Source: Raineyella sp034933565 (GTDB lineage Bacteria > Actinomycetota > Actinomycetes > Propionibacteriales > Propionibacteriaceae). From it: 64,000 bases of DNA. The translations under genes were made by a program, and so were the position numbers. Shown here piece after piece: positions 44,293 through 53,329 of the stretch (the first letter of the stretch is position 1; every line of letters begins with the position of its first letter). The stretch is taken from positions 1 to 64,000 of the forward strand of contig NZ_JAYFNG010000002.1 in NCBI RefSeq assembly GCF_034933565.1, in the 5' to 3' direction. The notes beneath the pieces were generated by a model that made no database searches, was not told the DNA's origin, and saw only the letters and a program-made list of their open reading frames with translations.

Positions 44293-46737
44293 TCACGCGT
44301 ACGTCCGGACGAACTGCGCCACACCGACGCGACGTTCCCGCATCACCGCCAGGCCCCCGGCGACCGCACCGAGCAGTGCCCACGCCAGGATCCCGAGCAG
44401 CGGCCCCCCGACCGACCCGCCGGTGACCGCGGCGCGCACCGCATCCAGCACCGGACTCAGGGCCAGCAGAGGTCGTACGGTGTCGAAGAAGGCGGGCACC
44501 GCGGAGGTGACGCCGGCGGCGAGGGTGAGCACGGCCATCAACAGCGCGATCGCCCGGCCGACGTTGCCGCCCCAGGCCACCAGCGCGTGGTGGACCAGGG
44601 CGAACATCACGCCGCCGAGCACCAGCACGCCGAGCACCGCCGCGGCCCGGCCGAAGGACAGCCCGGTCCCTGCCCGGGCGGTCACCGCCTGGAAGGCGAG
44701 GGCGATCCCGACCGCTTGGACGACGGCGATGCCGACGCCGGGCCCGACGGTGCGGGCGAGCAGCCACGGGGTGGAGCGGGTCGAGCCGAGCAGCCGTGTC
44801 GGGACGGCCCGGCGCAGCACGTACGTCGCCAGGGTGCCGAACCACAGCGCGATGACGGCGATCAGCGCGCCGGCGGCCAGCACCGGGGTCGCCGACACGA
44901 CGCTGCCGTCGGTGGCGACCGGGGAGGCCACGACGGCGGCGAGGTTCTGGCGTTCGGCGTCGGTGTAGGTGGGGATGGCGCTCACGTTGTCGCTCACCCC
45001 GCGGGCCAGCTGGTCGGTGCCGGCGGCGAGCTGGGCGGCGCCGTCGGCGAGCCGGCCCATCCCGTCGGCGAGCTGGCGGCCACCGTCGGCCGACTGGGCG
45101 ATACCGGAGGACAGCGGGACCATGCCGGCGGCCAGCTGCTGGGTGCCGTCCGCCAGTTGCGCGGCGCCGGAGGACAGCCGGGTGGCGCCGGCGGCGGACG
45201 CGGCGGCCCCGTCGGCGAGTTGCTTGCCGCCGGTGGCCAGTTGGCCGGCGCCGTCGACCAGCGCCGGGCCGTTGGCCTTCAGCTGGGCGAGGCCGCCGGA
45301 CAGCTGGGCGGCCCCGTCGTTGAGCTGGTGCACACCCGTTTGCAGCTGGGCGACCTGGCCGGGCAGGTCGGTGAGGGCGGCCATGATCAGGTCGATCTGG
45401 GCCGGGTCGAGACCCGGCAGGGTGCCGCCGTTGGCGCGGACCAGCTCCTGGAAGCTCGTCGCGGCGGTGTCGGCGGCCTTCGCCGCGGTGACGACGCTGT
45501 AGCCGGTCCTCGGGTCCTTGGTGGTGAGCAGGGCGAGGGCCCGGTCGGCCCCCTGCTTGACACCCGCCTTCCAGCCGTCACAGGCCGCCTGGCCCTGGGC
45601 GGCGATGTCGGCCGGGCAGGTCACCGCACCGGAGGAGAGCGCGGTCAGGTCGCTGACCGTGGTGTCGAGGCCCTTCACCACGGCGCCGGTGCCGGCGCTG
45701 AGCCGGTCGGCGGTGCCCTGCATGTCCTTGAGCGCGGCGGTGATCTGGTCGAGCACCGGGCGCAACCGGTCGATCACCTTCTGGATCTGGGCGAGCTGCT
45801 CGGGGCTGGGCAGGGCGGAGTCGAGCCCGCTGCTGAGCTGGTCGATCCCGGCGCTGATCTGCGCGGCGCCGTCGGCGGCCGTCCCGACCCCGTCGGTGTA
45901 CTGCTTCACCCCCGCGGCGTACGTGGACGCCCCGCCGGAGAGCTGGTCGGCGCCGGCGGAGAGCTGCCCGAGCCCGCCGGAGAGCTGGGCCATGCCGTCG
46001 GAGACCTGTCGGGAGCCCGCGGCGAGCTGGGCGGTCTGGGCCGGCAGCTGCGCGGTGCCGGCCTTCAGCTGGGCCAGGCCGTCGGCGAGCTGGACCGACC
46101 CGGAGTGGGCCGAGCCGACCCCGCCGGACAGCTGGGCGGCGCCGTCGGCCAGGTCGGAGGTGCCGGACGCGAGCTGACGCATGCCGTCGGCGGACCGGTT
46201 GAAGCCCAGGTACACCTGGTCCAGGTAGCCCTGGGTCAGCGTGCTGTTCAGGCTGCGGGCGGCGGCATCGGCGAGCTGGCGGGCGATCTCGGCGTCGGCG
46301 ACCCCGGTGATCGAGGAGGTGGTGACGTCGATCCTGGCCTGGTGGGCGTCCTTCGCCGCCCCGCCGTACGAGGTGGCGGCCGCGGAGAAGTCCTCCGGGA
46401 TGACCACCCGGGCGACGTAGCGCCCGGAGGCGAGCCCGGCGGCGGCGTCGCTGTCGTCGCTGAGCACCCAGGTGTAGCCGGTGCCCTGTGCCGGGCCCTT
46501 GACCAGCGCGGCGGACAGCTGACGGCCCATCGGGGCCAGCTGGCCCTGGATGGTCACCGGCACGTCGTGGTTGACGATCGCGGCCCGTACGGTCGGCCGG
46601 CGGCTCTCGGCGCTGGCGGTCACCCAGCCCAGCGAGCCGACGATCAGCAGCGGCACCAGCACCAGACCGAGCACGACGCCCCAGCGTCGGACGGCGCCGG
46701 CCCCGGCGCGGGACCGGCCGGCGGAGTTCGTGGTCAT
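44293..46737 (-). CDS. YhgE/Pip-domain ABC-2-like membrane protein
   Basis: 814 residues. One transmembrane helix near the N-terminus (VVLGLVLVPLLIVGSLGW), a large extracytoplasmic region, and five or six helices in the last 180 residues give the YhgE/Pip layout (ABC-2 family relatives). Residues 170-620 are dominated by heptad-like repeats such as LADGAAQLSGG and LSAGADQLSGG, which should form long coiled-coil or helical bundles outside the cell. Its ATG overlaps the stop of the MMPL transporter (ATGA), so the two are one translational unit. Relatives include phage-infection proteins and parts of envelope secretion systems; the exact role is open. Confidence 0.88.
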   Translation of the reverse strand: MTTNSAGRSRAGAGAVRRWGVVLGLVLVPLLIVGSLGWVTASAESRRPTVRAAIVNHDVPVTIQGQLAPMGRQLSAALVKGPAQGTGYTWVLSDDSDAAAGLASGRYVARVVIPEDFSAAATSYGGAAKDAHQARIDVTTSSITGVADAEIARQLADAAARSLNSTLTQGYLDQVYLGFNRSADGMRQLASGTSDLADGAAQLSGGVGSAHSGSVQLADGLAQLKAGTAQLPAQTAQLAAGSRQVSDGMAQLSGGLGQLSAGADQLSGGASTYAAGVKQYTDGVGTAADGAAQISAGIDQLSSGLDSALPSPEQLAQIQKVIDRLRPVLDQITAALKDMQGTADRLSAGTGAVVKGLDTTVSDLTALSSGAVTCPADIAAQGQAACDGWKAGVKQGADRALALLTTKDPRTGYSVVTAAKAADTAATSFQELVRANGGTLPGLDPAQIDLIMAALTDLPGQVAQLQTGVHQLNDGAAQLSGGLAQLKANGPALVDGAGQLATGGKQLADGAAASAAGATRLSSGAAQLADGTQQLAAGMVPLSSGIAQSADGGRQLADGMGRLADGAAQLAAGTDQLARGVSDNVSAIPTYTDAERQNLAAVVASPVATDGSVVSATPVLAAGALIAVIALWFGTLATYVLRRAVPTRLLGSTRSTPWLLARTVGPGVGIAVVQAVGIALAFQAVTARAGTGLSFGRAAAVLGVLVLGGVMFALVHHALVAWGGNVGRAIALLMAVLTLAAGVTSAVPAFFDTVRPLLALSPVLDAVRAAVTGGSVGGPLLGILAWALLGAVAGGLAVMRERRVGVAQFVRTYA

Positions 46738-49700
46738 CGGTGGTCTCCTGTCTGGAGGACGGAGTCGGAGGATCCGGCCGGCGGCCGGTGGTCCGCGGTG
46801 CCGGCGGGGACGTTCCCGTCCGGCGGGGCGGCAGCCGGCCCGCCCGCGCCCAGCGGGACCGTGTCGGGCCCGCCCGCGCCCAGCGGGACAGTGCCGCCGA
46901 CTGCGCCTGATGGGACGGTGCCGCCCGCTGCGCCCAAGGGGGCGGTGTCGAGCCCGCCGACGGCCATGCCGTCGAGGTCGGCCGCGGGGGCGGCGGTGTC
47001 CGGCGGCGGTGCGGTCGGCCCGCCCCGGTCCGGGGCGGCGGGCCCGCTGTCCGCCGCCACGTACGGCCGGGCCATCACCCGGGGCGTGCCGAACGGCAGC
47101 AGCGGCTCCAGGCCGCGCTCGTCCAGGGCGCCGATCACCACGGTGGCGGGGCTGTGCCGCACCAGGGTGGACAGCAGCGCGCGGGTGCGGGCGTCGGCGG
47201 CCATGTCGGCGTCGTCGATGACGATCACGTGCTCGGCGTCGGTCGGGCGGGCGATCAGCCGGGAGAGGTCGACGGCCGGGTCAGGGCTGCGCCACAGGTC
47301 GACGTACGCCACCCGGCGGCGGACCCGGCCGGCCTGCTCCAGCAGCCGGCCGGCGACCCGGGCGCGGCCCTCGGCCACCGGCAGCCGGCCGGACAGCGCC
47401 AGCAGCAGTGCCGTACGGTCGGTCGGTTCACCGGTCACCAGCAGCCGGTCGCCGGGCTGCAGGCGCAGGTCGACGGGGTGGTGCAGCTTGCGGTCGGCGT
47501 CACCGGCGACCAGCGCCTCGGCGGTCAGCACGGTCGGTTCGCCGGGGCCGGGCCAGTGCCGCAGCGCGAGTTCGCGGGCCAGATCGGACCCCTCGACGTC
47601 GAGCATCGGCAGCCGGACGTCCAGCCAGTGCGGCAGCCACCAGGCCTTGTCGCCGAGCAGGGCCATCACGGCCGGGACGAGCGTCATCCGGACCAGGAAC
47701 GCGTCGATCGCCACCCCGACGGTCAGCGCGAAGGCGATCGGCTGCAGCGAGCCGCGGTCGGACTCGGGGACGAAGAAGGCGAAGACCGACACCATGATCA
47801 CCGCGGCCGCCACGACCACGATCGAGGAGCCGACGAAACCGGTGTGCACGGCGGCCCGCGCCGGCCGGCCGTGGACGTGCTCCTCCCGCATCCGCGAGAC
47901 GAGGAACACCTCGTAGTCCATCGACAGGCCGAAGAGGATGCCCATCGTGATGATCGGCAGGAAGGAGATCAGCGGCCCGGGCACCTCGACGTTGACCAGC
48001 CGGGCGCCGAAGCCGTCGGTGAAGACGAGCGTGGTGAGGCCGAAGCAGGCCAGGACCGACAGCAGGTAGCCGATGGTGGCCTTGATCGGCACCACCAGCG
48101 AGCGGAACACCATGGTGAGCAGCACCATGGAGAGCCCGACCACGAAGATGCCGAACGGGAGCAGCGCCGCGCCGAGCCGCTGCGACACGTCGATCGCCAC
48201 CGCGGTGTAGCCGGTCACCGCGGTCTCGGTGCCGTAGCGGGCCTGCCAGCCGGGTGCCGCCGCCCGGATCCGCTGCACCAGCAGTTCGGTGGCGGGGTCG
48301 TCGGGGGCGGTGGTGGGGAAGATCTGCACGATGCCGGTGTCCGCGGTCCGGTTCGGGGTGGCGATTGGCACCACCGCGACGCCGGGCATCGCCTCGATGT
48401 CCTTCTTCAGGCCGTCCATCACCCCGAGCGGGTCGGTCGAGCCGACGATCTGCGCGGTGACCACCAGCGGGCCGTTGTAGCCGGGCCCGAAGTGCTCCCG
48501 GATCAGGTCGTACGCCTCGCGGGCGGGGGTGCCGGCCCGGGCCTGACCGGCGTTGGGCAGGGCGAGGTGCATGTCGCGCACCGGCACCGCGAGCGCGCCG
48601 AGGACGAGCACCACGGCGATGATGGTGAGCGCCGGGCGGCGGGTGACGGTGCGCACCCACCAGCCCGCCGAGCCACCGCCGCGGCCCTCGGCGACCGCCT
48701 GCATCCGCCGCCGGGCAACCTCGTACGGGTCGTCGGTGGAGGTGTCGTCGGACGCCCGGTGCCGCGCCCGGTGCCGGGCGGTGAGCCGGCGTGGCCTGGG
48801 CCGCATCCGCTCCCCGGCGAGCCCGGCCAGGGCGGGGACCAGGGTGAGGGCGATCGCGACGGTGATGGCGATCGCCATCGCGGCGGCGACGCCCATGGTG
48901 GTGAGGAACGGGATCCCGGCCACGCCCAGACCGATCAGCGCGATGAACACCGTCAGGCCGGCGAAGACGACCGCGGACCCGCTGGTCGCGACGGCGCGGG
49001 CGGCGGATTCCTCGGTGGCGAGCCCCTGGCCGAGCTGTTCGCGGTGCCGCGACAGGATGAACAGGGCGTAGTCGATGCCGACCGCCAGCCCCAGCATCAG
49101 GGCCAGCATCGGGGTGGTGGAGTTCATCCGGGTCAGGCCGGTGGAGGCCATGATCAGCGCCATCGAGATGCCGACGCCGATCACCGCGGTGAGCAGCGGC
49201 ATGCCGGCGGCGATCAGCGACCCCATCGTCAGCACCAGCACCACCAGGGCGACGCCCAGGCCGAGGAGCTCGACGACGCCGAGGCTGGGAATGGTGGCGT
49301 TGAACGCCTCACCGCCGAGCCGCACCGTGGAGCCGGGCGGCAGCTGGGTCTGCAGCCGGTCGGCGGTGGCGAGCAGGGTGTCCTTCTGCTGGGTGGTGAA
49401 ATCCGTCATCGGGACGGTCAGCATAATCGAGGACAGCCCGGCCCTGCGGTCGGAGCTGATCATCCCGTGCATCATCTCGAAGTACGGCGACTGGGACTGG
49501 CGGACGAAGTCGAGCCTGCCGATCTCGTCGGTCGTCCGTTCGATCGCCGCCCGGACGTCGGGGTCGTCCAGAGAATGGCCCGGCCCGGTGACGACAATCA
49601 TCGTGGCCGAGGCGCCGGACATCTCCGGGAAGGTCATCCCCAGCTGGTCGAGGGCCTGCTGGGACTGGGTGCCGGGCAGGGTGAACGAGTCGTCGAACCG

Positions 49701-49817
49701 GTCCATCATCAGCAGAGCCGCGCCGCCGGTGACCGCCAGCACCAGCAGCCAGCCGATCAGGACGCGCCCGCCGTGGCGGAAGCACCACCGGCCGATGGAA
49801 TACAGGACCGACGACAT
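46734..49817 (-). CDS. MMPL/RND-family transporter with degenerate nucleotide-binding-like tail
   Basis: 1027 residues. Residues 1-750 are an MMPL transporter with 12 transmembrane helices in two repeats, each containing an extracytoplasmic porter domain; GLAVGIDYALFI and GLSMDYEVFLVSRMREE are family signatures. Residues 760-905 resemble an ABC-type ATPase domain that has decayed: LLVTGEPTDRTALLLALSG stands where a P-loop would be but lacks the GxxxxGK(S/T) lysine, and VIVIDDADMAADART resembles Walker B. A 120-residue tail of PLGAGGPDTVPLGAGG-type repeats ends the protein. ATG at 49817 follows GGGGAG. It is coupled to the Pip protein. Confidence 0.88.
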   Translation of the reverse strand: MSSVLYSIGRWCFRHGGRVLIGWLLVLAVTGGAALLMMDRFDDSFTLPGTQSQQALDQLGMTFPEMSGASATMIVVTGPGHSLDDPDVRAAIERTTDEIGRLDFVRQSQSPYFEMMHGMISSDRRAGLSSIMLTVPMTDFTTQQKDTLLATADRLQTQLPPGSTVRLGGEAFNATIPSLGVVELLGLGVALVVLVLTMGSLIAAGMPLLTAVIGVGISMALIMASTGLTRMNSTTPMLALMLGLAVGIDYALFILSRHREQLGQGLATEESAARAVATSGSAVVFAGLTVFIALIGLGVAGIPFLTTMGVAAAMAIAITVAIALTLVPALAGLAGERMRPRPRRLTARHRARHRASDDTSTDDPYEVARRRMQAVAEGRGGGSAGWWVRTVTRRPALTIIAVVLVLGALAVPVRDMHLALPNAGQARAGTPAREAYDLIREHFGPGYNGPLVVTAQIVGSTDPLGVMDGLKKDIEAMPGVAVVPIATPNRTADTGIVQIFPTTAPDDPATELLVQRIRAAAPGWQARYGTETAVTGYTAVAIDVSQRLGAALLPFGIFVVGLSMVLLTMVFRSLVVPIKATIGYLLSVLACFGLTTLVFTDGFGARLVNVEVPGPLISFLPIITMGILFGLSMDYEVFLVSRMREEHVHGRPARAAVHTGFVGSSIVVVAAAVIMVSVFAFFVPESDRGSLQPIAFALTVGVAIDAFLVRMTLVPAVMALLGDKAWWLPHWLDVRLPMLDVEGSDLARELALRHWPGPGEPTVLTAEALVAGDADRKLHHPVDLRLQPGDRLLVTGEPTDRTALLLALSGRLPVAEGRARVAGRLLEQAGRVRRRVAYVDLWRSPDPAVDLSRLIARPTDAEHVIVIDDADMAADARTRALLSTLVRHSPATVVIGALDERGLEPLLPFGTPRVMARPYVAADSGPAAPDRGGPTAPPPDTAAPAADLDGMAVGGLDTAPLGAAGGTVPSGAVGGTVPLGAGGPDTVPLGAGGPAAAPPDGNVPAGTADHRPPAGSSDSVLQTGDHR

Positions 49818-49879
49818 CGCGACTCCCCAGCAGCTTGCCGCGTCGGAGGGATCCGCACCGGCGCGCTCGAGACACCAGT

Positions 49880-49894
49880 GTATCCATCGGATAC
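49880..49894. promoter_or_regulatory. TetR-type operator in the MMPL/TetR divergent region
   Basis: GTATCC-ATC-GGATAC, a perfect 15-base palindrome 63 bases upstream of the MMPL start. On the minus strand it overlaps a TACACT -10-like box. The divergent TetR gene is the obvious ligand. The rest of 49818-50136 holds only CGTACGACCC-type repeats (49935-50010). Confidence 0.6.
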
Positions 49895-50136
49895 GGGAGC
49901 CCTCCCCAGAGTCGCGTACGTCTCCACGACGCGGGCCGGAGGCGCGTACGACCCCCTGCGACGCAGCCCGGGAGGTGCGTACGACCCTGCGACGCGGCCC
50001 CGCGCCACCGCGCCGGTAGATCGCGCACGCCCTACAGCGCAGCCCTGCGCCACGGCCCCGACCGGCCCGGTGAACGTCGGCAGCGGGCCGATCCGGAGCG
50101 ACTATCCTGCTCGCGACACCCCCAGCGAGGAGCACC

Positions 50137-50799
50137 ATGTCCGACATCCCGATCTCACCCCGCCGCGCCGAGACCCGGCAGCGGCTGCTGGAGGGGGCCG
50201 TCGGCGTGTTCGCCGATCGCGGGGTGCTGGCGGCGAGTGTGGAGGAGATCTGCGACCGGGCGGGCTTCACCCGCGGCGCCTTCTACTCGAATTACGCCTC
50301 GAAGAACGATCTCGTCCTGGCCCTGCTGGCCCAGGACCGCGCGCGTCAGGAGGCGATGGTGGCCGGCGTCGCCGGCTCCGACCTGGTCAGCCAGCCGGTG
50401 ACCACGTCCCAGGAGCTCAGCACCCTGGTCGAGAGCGCGGTGCGCCGGTTCGCATCACTGCAGCGCCTGGACCGGGACTGGGTGATGGCGTCGGCCGAAC
50501 TGCACCTCTACGCGGCGCGGGAGCCGGAGATCCGCGAGGCGTACCTCGCCCACCAACGCGCCACCCGTGCGTCGCTGCTGCGCGGGGCGCTGACCATCGC
50601 CGGGATGTGCGGCTGGGAGTTCAGTGTCCCGGAGGACTCGGTGCTGCAGATCCTCGAGAACATGTACGACGGGGCGGTCCTCCAGGCCCTGCTGCTCCAC
50701 CCCGACCTGGGCGACGAGGAACGGGTCCAGGCCTGCCTCGGCCCCTTCATCCACGTGATGGCGAGCATCGTACGACCCGTCGGCGCGCCGCCGGCCTGA
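50137..50799 (+). CDS. TetR-family transcriptional regulator
   Basis: 220 residues. The N-terminal helix-turn-helix is TRQRLLEGAVGVFADRGVLAASVEEICDRAGFTRGAFYSNYASKNDL, a clear TetR domain. The C-terminal ligand-binding part is helical and of the TetR_C type. GCGAGGAG precedes the ATG at 50137. It is divergent from the MMPL-Pip operon and most likely represses it; a 15-base palindrome lies between them. Confidence 0.94.
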   Translation: MSDIPISPRRAETRQRLLEGAVGVFADRGVLAASVEEICDRAGFTRGAFYSNYASKNDLVLALLAQDRARQEAMVAGVAGSDLVSQPVTTSQELSTLVESAVRRFASLQRLDRDWVMASAELHLYAAREPEIREAYLAHQRATRASLLRGALTIAGMCGWEFSVPEDSVLQILENMYDGAVLQALLLHPDLGDEERVQACLGPFIHVMASIVRPVGAPPA

Positions 50800-50818
50800 G
50801 CGGACGTAGCCTGAGCCC

Positions 50819-51757
50819 ATGACACCCGTACGCCGCACCGCCACCCGGATCACCGAGCCGCTCTGCTACCACGCCGAGGGCCCGGTGTGGTCGGCCGCGT
50901 GGGGCGGCCTGCGCTGGGTGGACATGCTCGCCGGTGACCTGCTCACCCTGCGCACCGACGGCACCGTCGACCGACTGCACGTCGGGACCGGCCCCTGGGT
51001 CGACGCCGCGGCCGGCACCACGCTGGGCCGGGAGTGGAAGCCGATCGCCGCGTTCTGCCGGCCCCGGGCCGAGGGCGGCTACGTGGTCGGCCTGGAACGC
51101 GGCTACGGCCTGGCCGACGAGGTCGACGCCGCACCCGAGCGGGTCGTCGCGCTGTGGGACGACCCCAACCTGCGGATGAACGAGGGCGGCACCGACCCGT
51201 GGGGTCGCCTGTACGCCGGCGGGATGGCCTACGACCGGACGCCGGAGGCCTCGGCGCTCTACCGGATCGGCCCCGACGGCACGGTCCGAGTGGTCACCGA
51301 CGAGGTGACCACCTCCAACGGCATCGCCTTCACCACCGACCGGTCCCGGGCCTACTACAACGACACCGGCCTGAAGCGCACCGACGTCTTCGCGGTGGTC
51401 GACGACGAACTGGACGGGCGCCGACCATTCCACGACGCGCCGATCCTCACCCACGGGGAGCGGGCCGGCTCACCGGCCAGCCCCGACGGCCTGTGCGTGG
51501 ACACCGCCGGCAACGTCTGGATCGCGATGAACCGGTCCGGTGAGGTGCACCAGGTCTCCCCGGAGGGTGAGCTGCTCACGGTGGTCGAACTGCCGGTGCA
51601 GCTGGTCACCGCCTGCACCCTGGGCGGGGACGACCTGCGCACGCTGTACGTCACCACCTCGCGGGAGAACCTCACCGACCCCGAGCCGGAGGCGGGCGCG
51701 ATCTTCGCGCTGCCGGTGGAGGTGCCCGGGGCGCCGGTCACCCCGTACGCCGGTTGA
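50819..51757 (+). CDS. SMP-30/gluconolactonase/LRE family protein
   Basis: 312 residues. A six-bladed propeller with CYHAEGPVWSAAWGGLRWVDM (metal-ligand Glu), MNEGGTDPWGRLYAGGM, VTTSNGIAFTTD (metal-ligand Asn) and ASPDGLCVDTAGNVWIAM (Asp). It is likely a sugar lactonase that hydrolyses an aldonolactone. TAGCCT (50807-50812) lies six bases before the ATG. The last codons and stop are duplicated in tandem just downstream. Confidence 0.9.
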   Translation: MTPVRRTATRITEPLCYHAEGPVWSAAWGGLRWVDMLAGDLLTLRTDGTVDRLHVGTGPWVDAAAGTTLGREWKPIAAFCRPRAEGGYVVGLERGYGLADEVDAAPERVVALWDDPNLRMNEGGTDPWGRLYAGGMAYDRTPEASALYRIGPDGTVRVVTDEVTTSNGIAFTTDRSRAYYNDTGLKRTDVFAVVDDELDGRRPFHDAPILTHGERAGSPASPDGLCVDTAGNVWIAMNRSGEVHQVSPEGELLTVVELPVQLVTACTLGGDDLRTLYVTTSRENLTDPEPEAGAIFALPVEVPGAPVTPYAG

Positions 51758-51794
51758 GGTTCCCGGGGCGCCGGTCACCCCGTACGCCGGTTGA
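51719..51794. repeat. 37-base tandem duplication including the stop codon of the lactonase gene
   Basis: Two copies at a 37-base period differ by one base. Each encodes the last codons and TGA, so the second copy is untranslated. It is a recent slippage or unequal-exchange event. Confidence 0.9.
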
Positions 51795-51950
51795 GGGCAC
51801 GCGGCTCGAGCCCTTCCGAAGATCAGCGGTGCGCCGCGGACAGCAACGGAACGATCGCGCAGGAGCCGTTCGGGGACCCCCTCCGGGGCCGGGAGTCAGG
51901 CCGGCAGGCAGGACGTGGGACGTGATCGTCACGCCGCCGATGCGGCTGCT

Positions 51951-52028
51951 TCTGCCAGCCGCCGCCGTTTCAGCGATCTGCTGCCCGCCGGCAGGCCGCA
52001 GCTGACTGAAAGCGCGGCGGCTGGCAGA
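51951..52028. repeat. 23-base inverted repeat with internal hairpin
   Basis: Arms at 51951-51973 and 52006-52028 match at 21 of 23 bases (TCTGCCAGCCGCCGC then two mismatches then TTTCAG). The 32-base loop has its own TGCC-CGCC-GGCA hairpin. It may be a REP-like or decayed mobile element end. Confidence 0.7.
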
Positions 52029-52112
52029 CACCCGCGCGTCTGCGGGGAGGCGTTCCCCGTTGGCGGCCAGGCCATCACCTTCACCAGACACCCGCGCGTC
52101 TGCGGGGGAGGC
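52025..52112. repeat. two CRISPR-like repeat units 60 bases apart
   Basis: CAGACACCCGCGCGTCTGCG starts at 52025 and again at 52085; the identity continues for about 23 bases and then drifts (GGGGAGGC against GGGGGAGGC). The 60-base period and CCCGC...GCGGG dyad are like type I-E arrays, but only two copies exist and no cas gene is near. Confidence 0.4.
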
Positions 52113-52303
52113 AGGCCCCGCGCCACCCCTGCCTGTTGCTCGAGGCGCACGTTCGTCCCGCATTCTCCTGAGCGTTACCTGAGAGACACCGGGACTCACT
52201 ATTTCTTGGCGTATGCATCAACCCAACGCATGAGCGAAACGCATAGGTGAGAGAGCCCACTGCTTCCCCGAACGCACCTCAGGCCGCTGCCCCGGGAGAC
52301 ACC

Positions 52304-53329
52304 TCAGGCCGTCGGCGCGCCCGCATAGCCGTACGGGTTCTGCTCCTGCCAGTGCCAGTGGTCGCGGCACATCTCGTCCAGGTCGCGGGTCGCGGCCCAG
52401 CCGAGGTCGGCCAGGGCCGACGACGGATCGGCGTACGACACGGCGACGTCACCGGGACGGCGGGCGACGATCTCGTACGGGATCGGCCGGCCGCTGGCCC
52501 GCTCGAACGCGGCGCGGACCTCGAGCACGGAGTAGCCGCGGCCGGTGCCGAGGTTCCACCGGTGCAGACCGCCACGCTCGGCCAGGTACTCGACCGCCGC
52601 GACGTGGCCCTCACCGAGGTCCATCACATGGATGTAGTCGCGCACCCCGGTGCCGTCCGGGGTCGGGTAGTCGTCGCCGAAGACCATCAGCTTCTCCCGG
52701 CGCCCGACGGCGACCTGGGCGACGAACGGCATCAGGTTGTTCGGGATGCCGTTCGGGTCCTCACCGATCCGGCCCGACGGGTGCGCGCCCACCGGGTTGA
52801 AATAGCGCAGCAGTGCGACGTTCCACCGCGGGTCGGCGGCCGCGACGTCGGAGAGGATGTCCTCGACCTGCTCCTTCGTCCGCCCGTACGGGTTGACGGC
52901 GTCGAGGTCCAGCTTCTCGGTCAGCGGCATCTCGTCCACCTCGCCGTAGACGGTGGCCGAGGAGGAGAACACGATCGTGCGGCAGTCGACCGCCTCCATC
53001 GCGCGCAGCAGGCTGATCGTGCCGGCGACGTTGTTCTCGTAGTACGTCAGCGGGATCTGGGCCGACTCCCCGACGGCCTTCATCCCGGCGAAGTGGATCA
53101 CCGCGTCGGGCCGGACCTGCTCCATCACCCGGTCGATCGCCGCGCGGTCGCGGATGTCGGCCTCCACCAACGGCACGTCGTGCCCGCTCAACTCGGCCAC
53201 CCGCTGCAGCGCGACGGGCGAGGAGTTGGAGAGGTTGTCGACGACGGTCACGTCGTGGCCCGCCTCCTGGAGCAGCAGCACGGTGTGGGAGCCGATGTAG
53301 CCGGCACCACCGGTGACGAGGATCTTCAT
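52304..53329 (-). CDS. galE: UDP-glucose 4-epimerase
   Basis: 341 residues. Extended SDR with MKILVTGGAGYIGSHTV, the catalytic Ser/Thr in FSSSATVYGE and Tyr/Lys in NPYGRTKEQVE, plus RYFNPVGAHPSG and RDYIHVMDLGEGHV. It interconverts UDP-glucose and UDP-galactose for galactose use or envelope glycans. The start is leaderless-like: TACGGT on the minus strand (53337-53342) lies seven bases before the ATG. No other Leloir-pathway gene is adjacent. Confidence 0.96.
   Translation of the reverse strand: MKILVTGGAGYIGSHTVLLLQEAGHDVTVVDNLSNSSPVALQRVAELSGHDVPLVEADIRDRAAIDRVMEQVRPDAVIHFAGMKAVGESAQIPLTYYENNVAGTISLLRAMEAVDCRTIVFSSSATVYGEVDEMPLTEKLDLDAVNPYGRTKEQVEDILSDVAAADPRWNVALLRYFNPVGAHPSGRIGEDPNGIPNNLMPFVAQVAVGRREKLMVFGDDYPTPDGTGVRDYIHVMDLGEGHVAAVEYLAERGGLHRWNLGTGRGYSVLEVRAAFERASGRPIPYEIVARRPGDVAVSYADPSSALADLGWAATRDLDEMCRDHWHWQEQNPYGYAGAPTA

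Larger units (their letters stand above)
51795..52303. other. non-coding interval with large inverted repeat and CRISPR-like units
   Basis: No gene can be supported. It contains the 23-base inverted repeat at 51951-52028 and two CRISPR-like repeats at 52025 and 52085. Near 52150-52250 the base composition is less G+C-rich; one frame ends YASTQRMSETHR, which could be a gene relic. Confidence 0.5.

Noticed and set aside
47154..50822. 1222-codon plus-strand frame opposite the MMPL gene
   Set aside because: Antisense shadow rich in His, Gly, Gln and Arg; the minus strand encodes a clear MMPL transporter.
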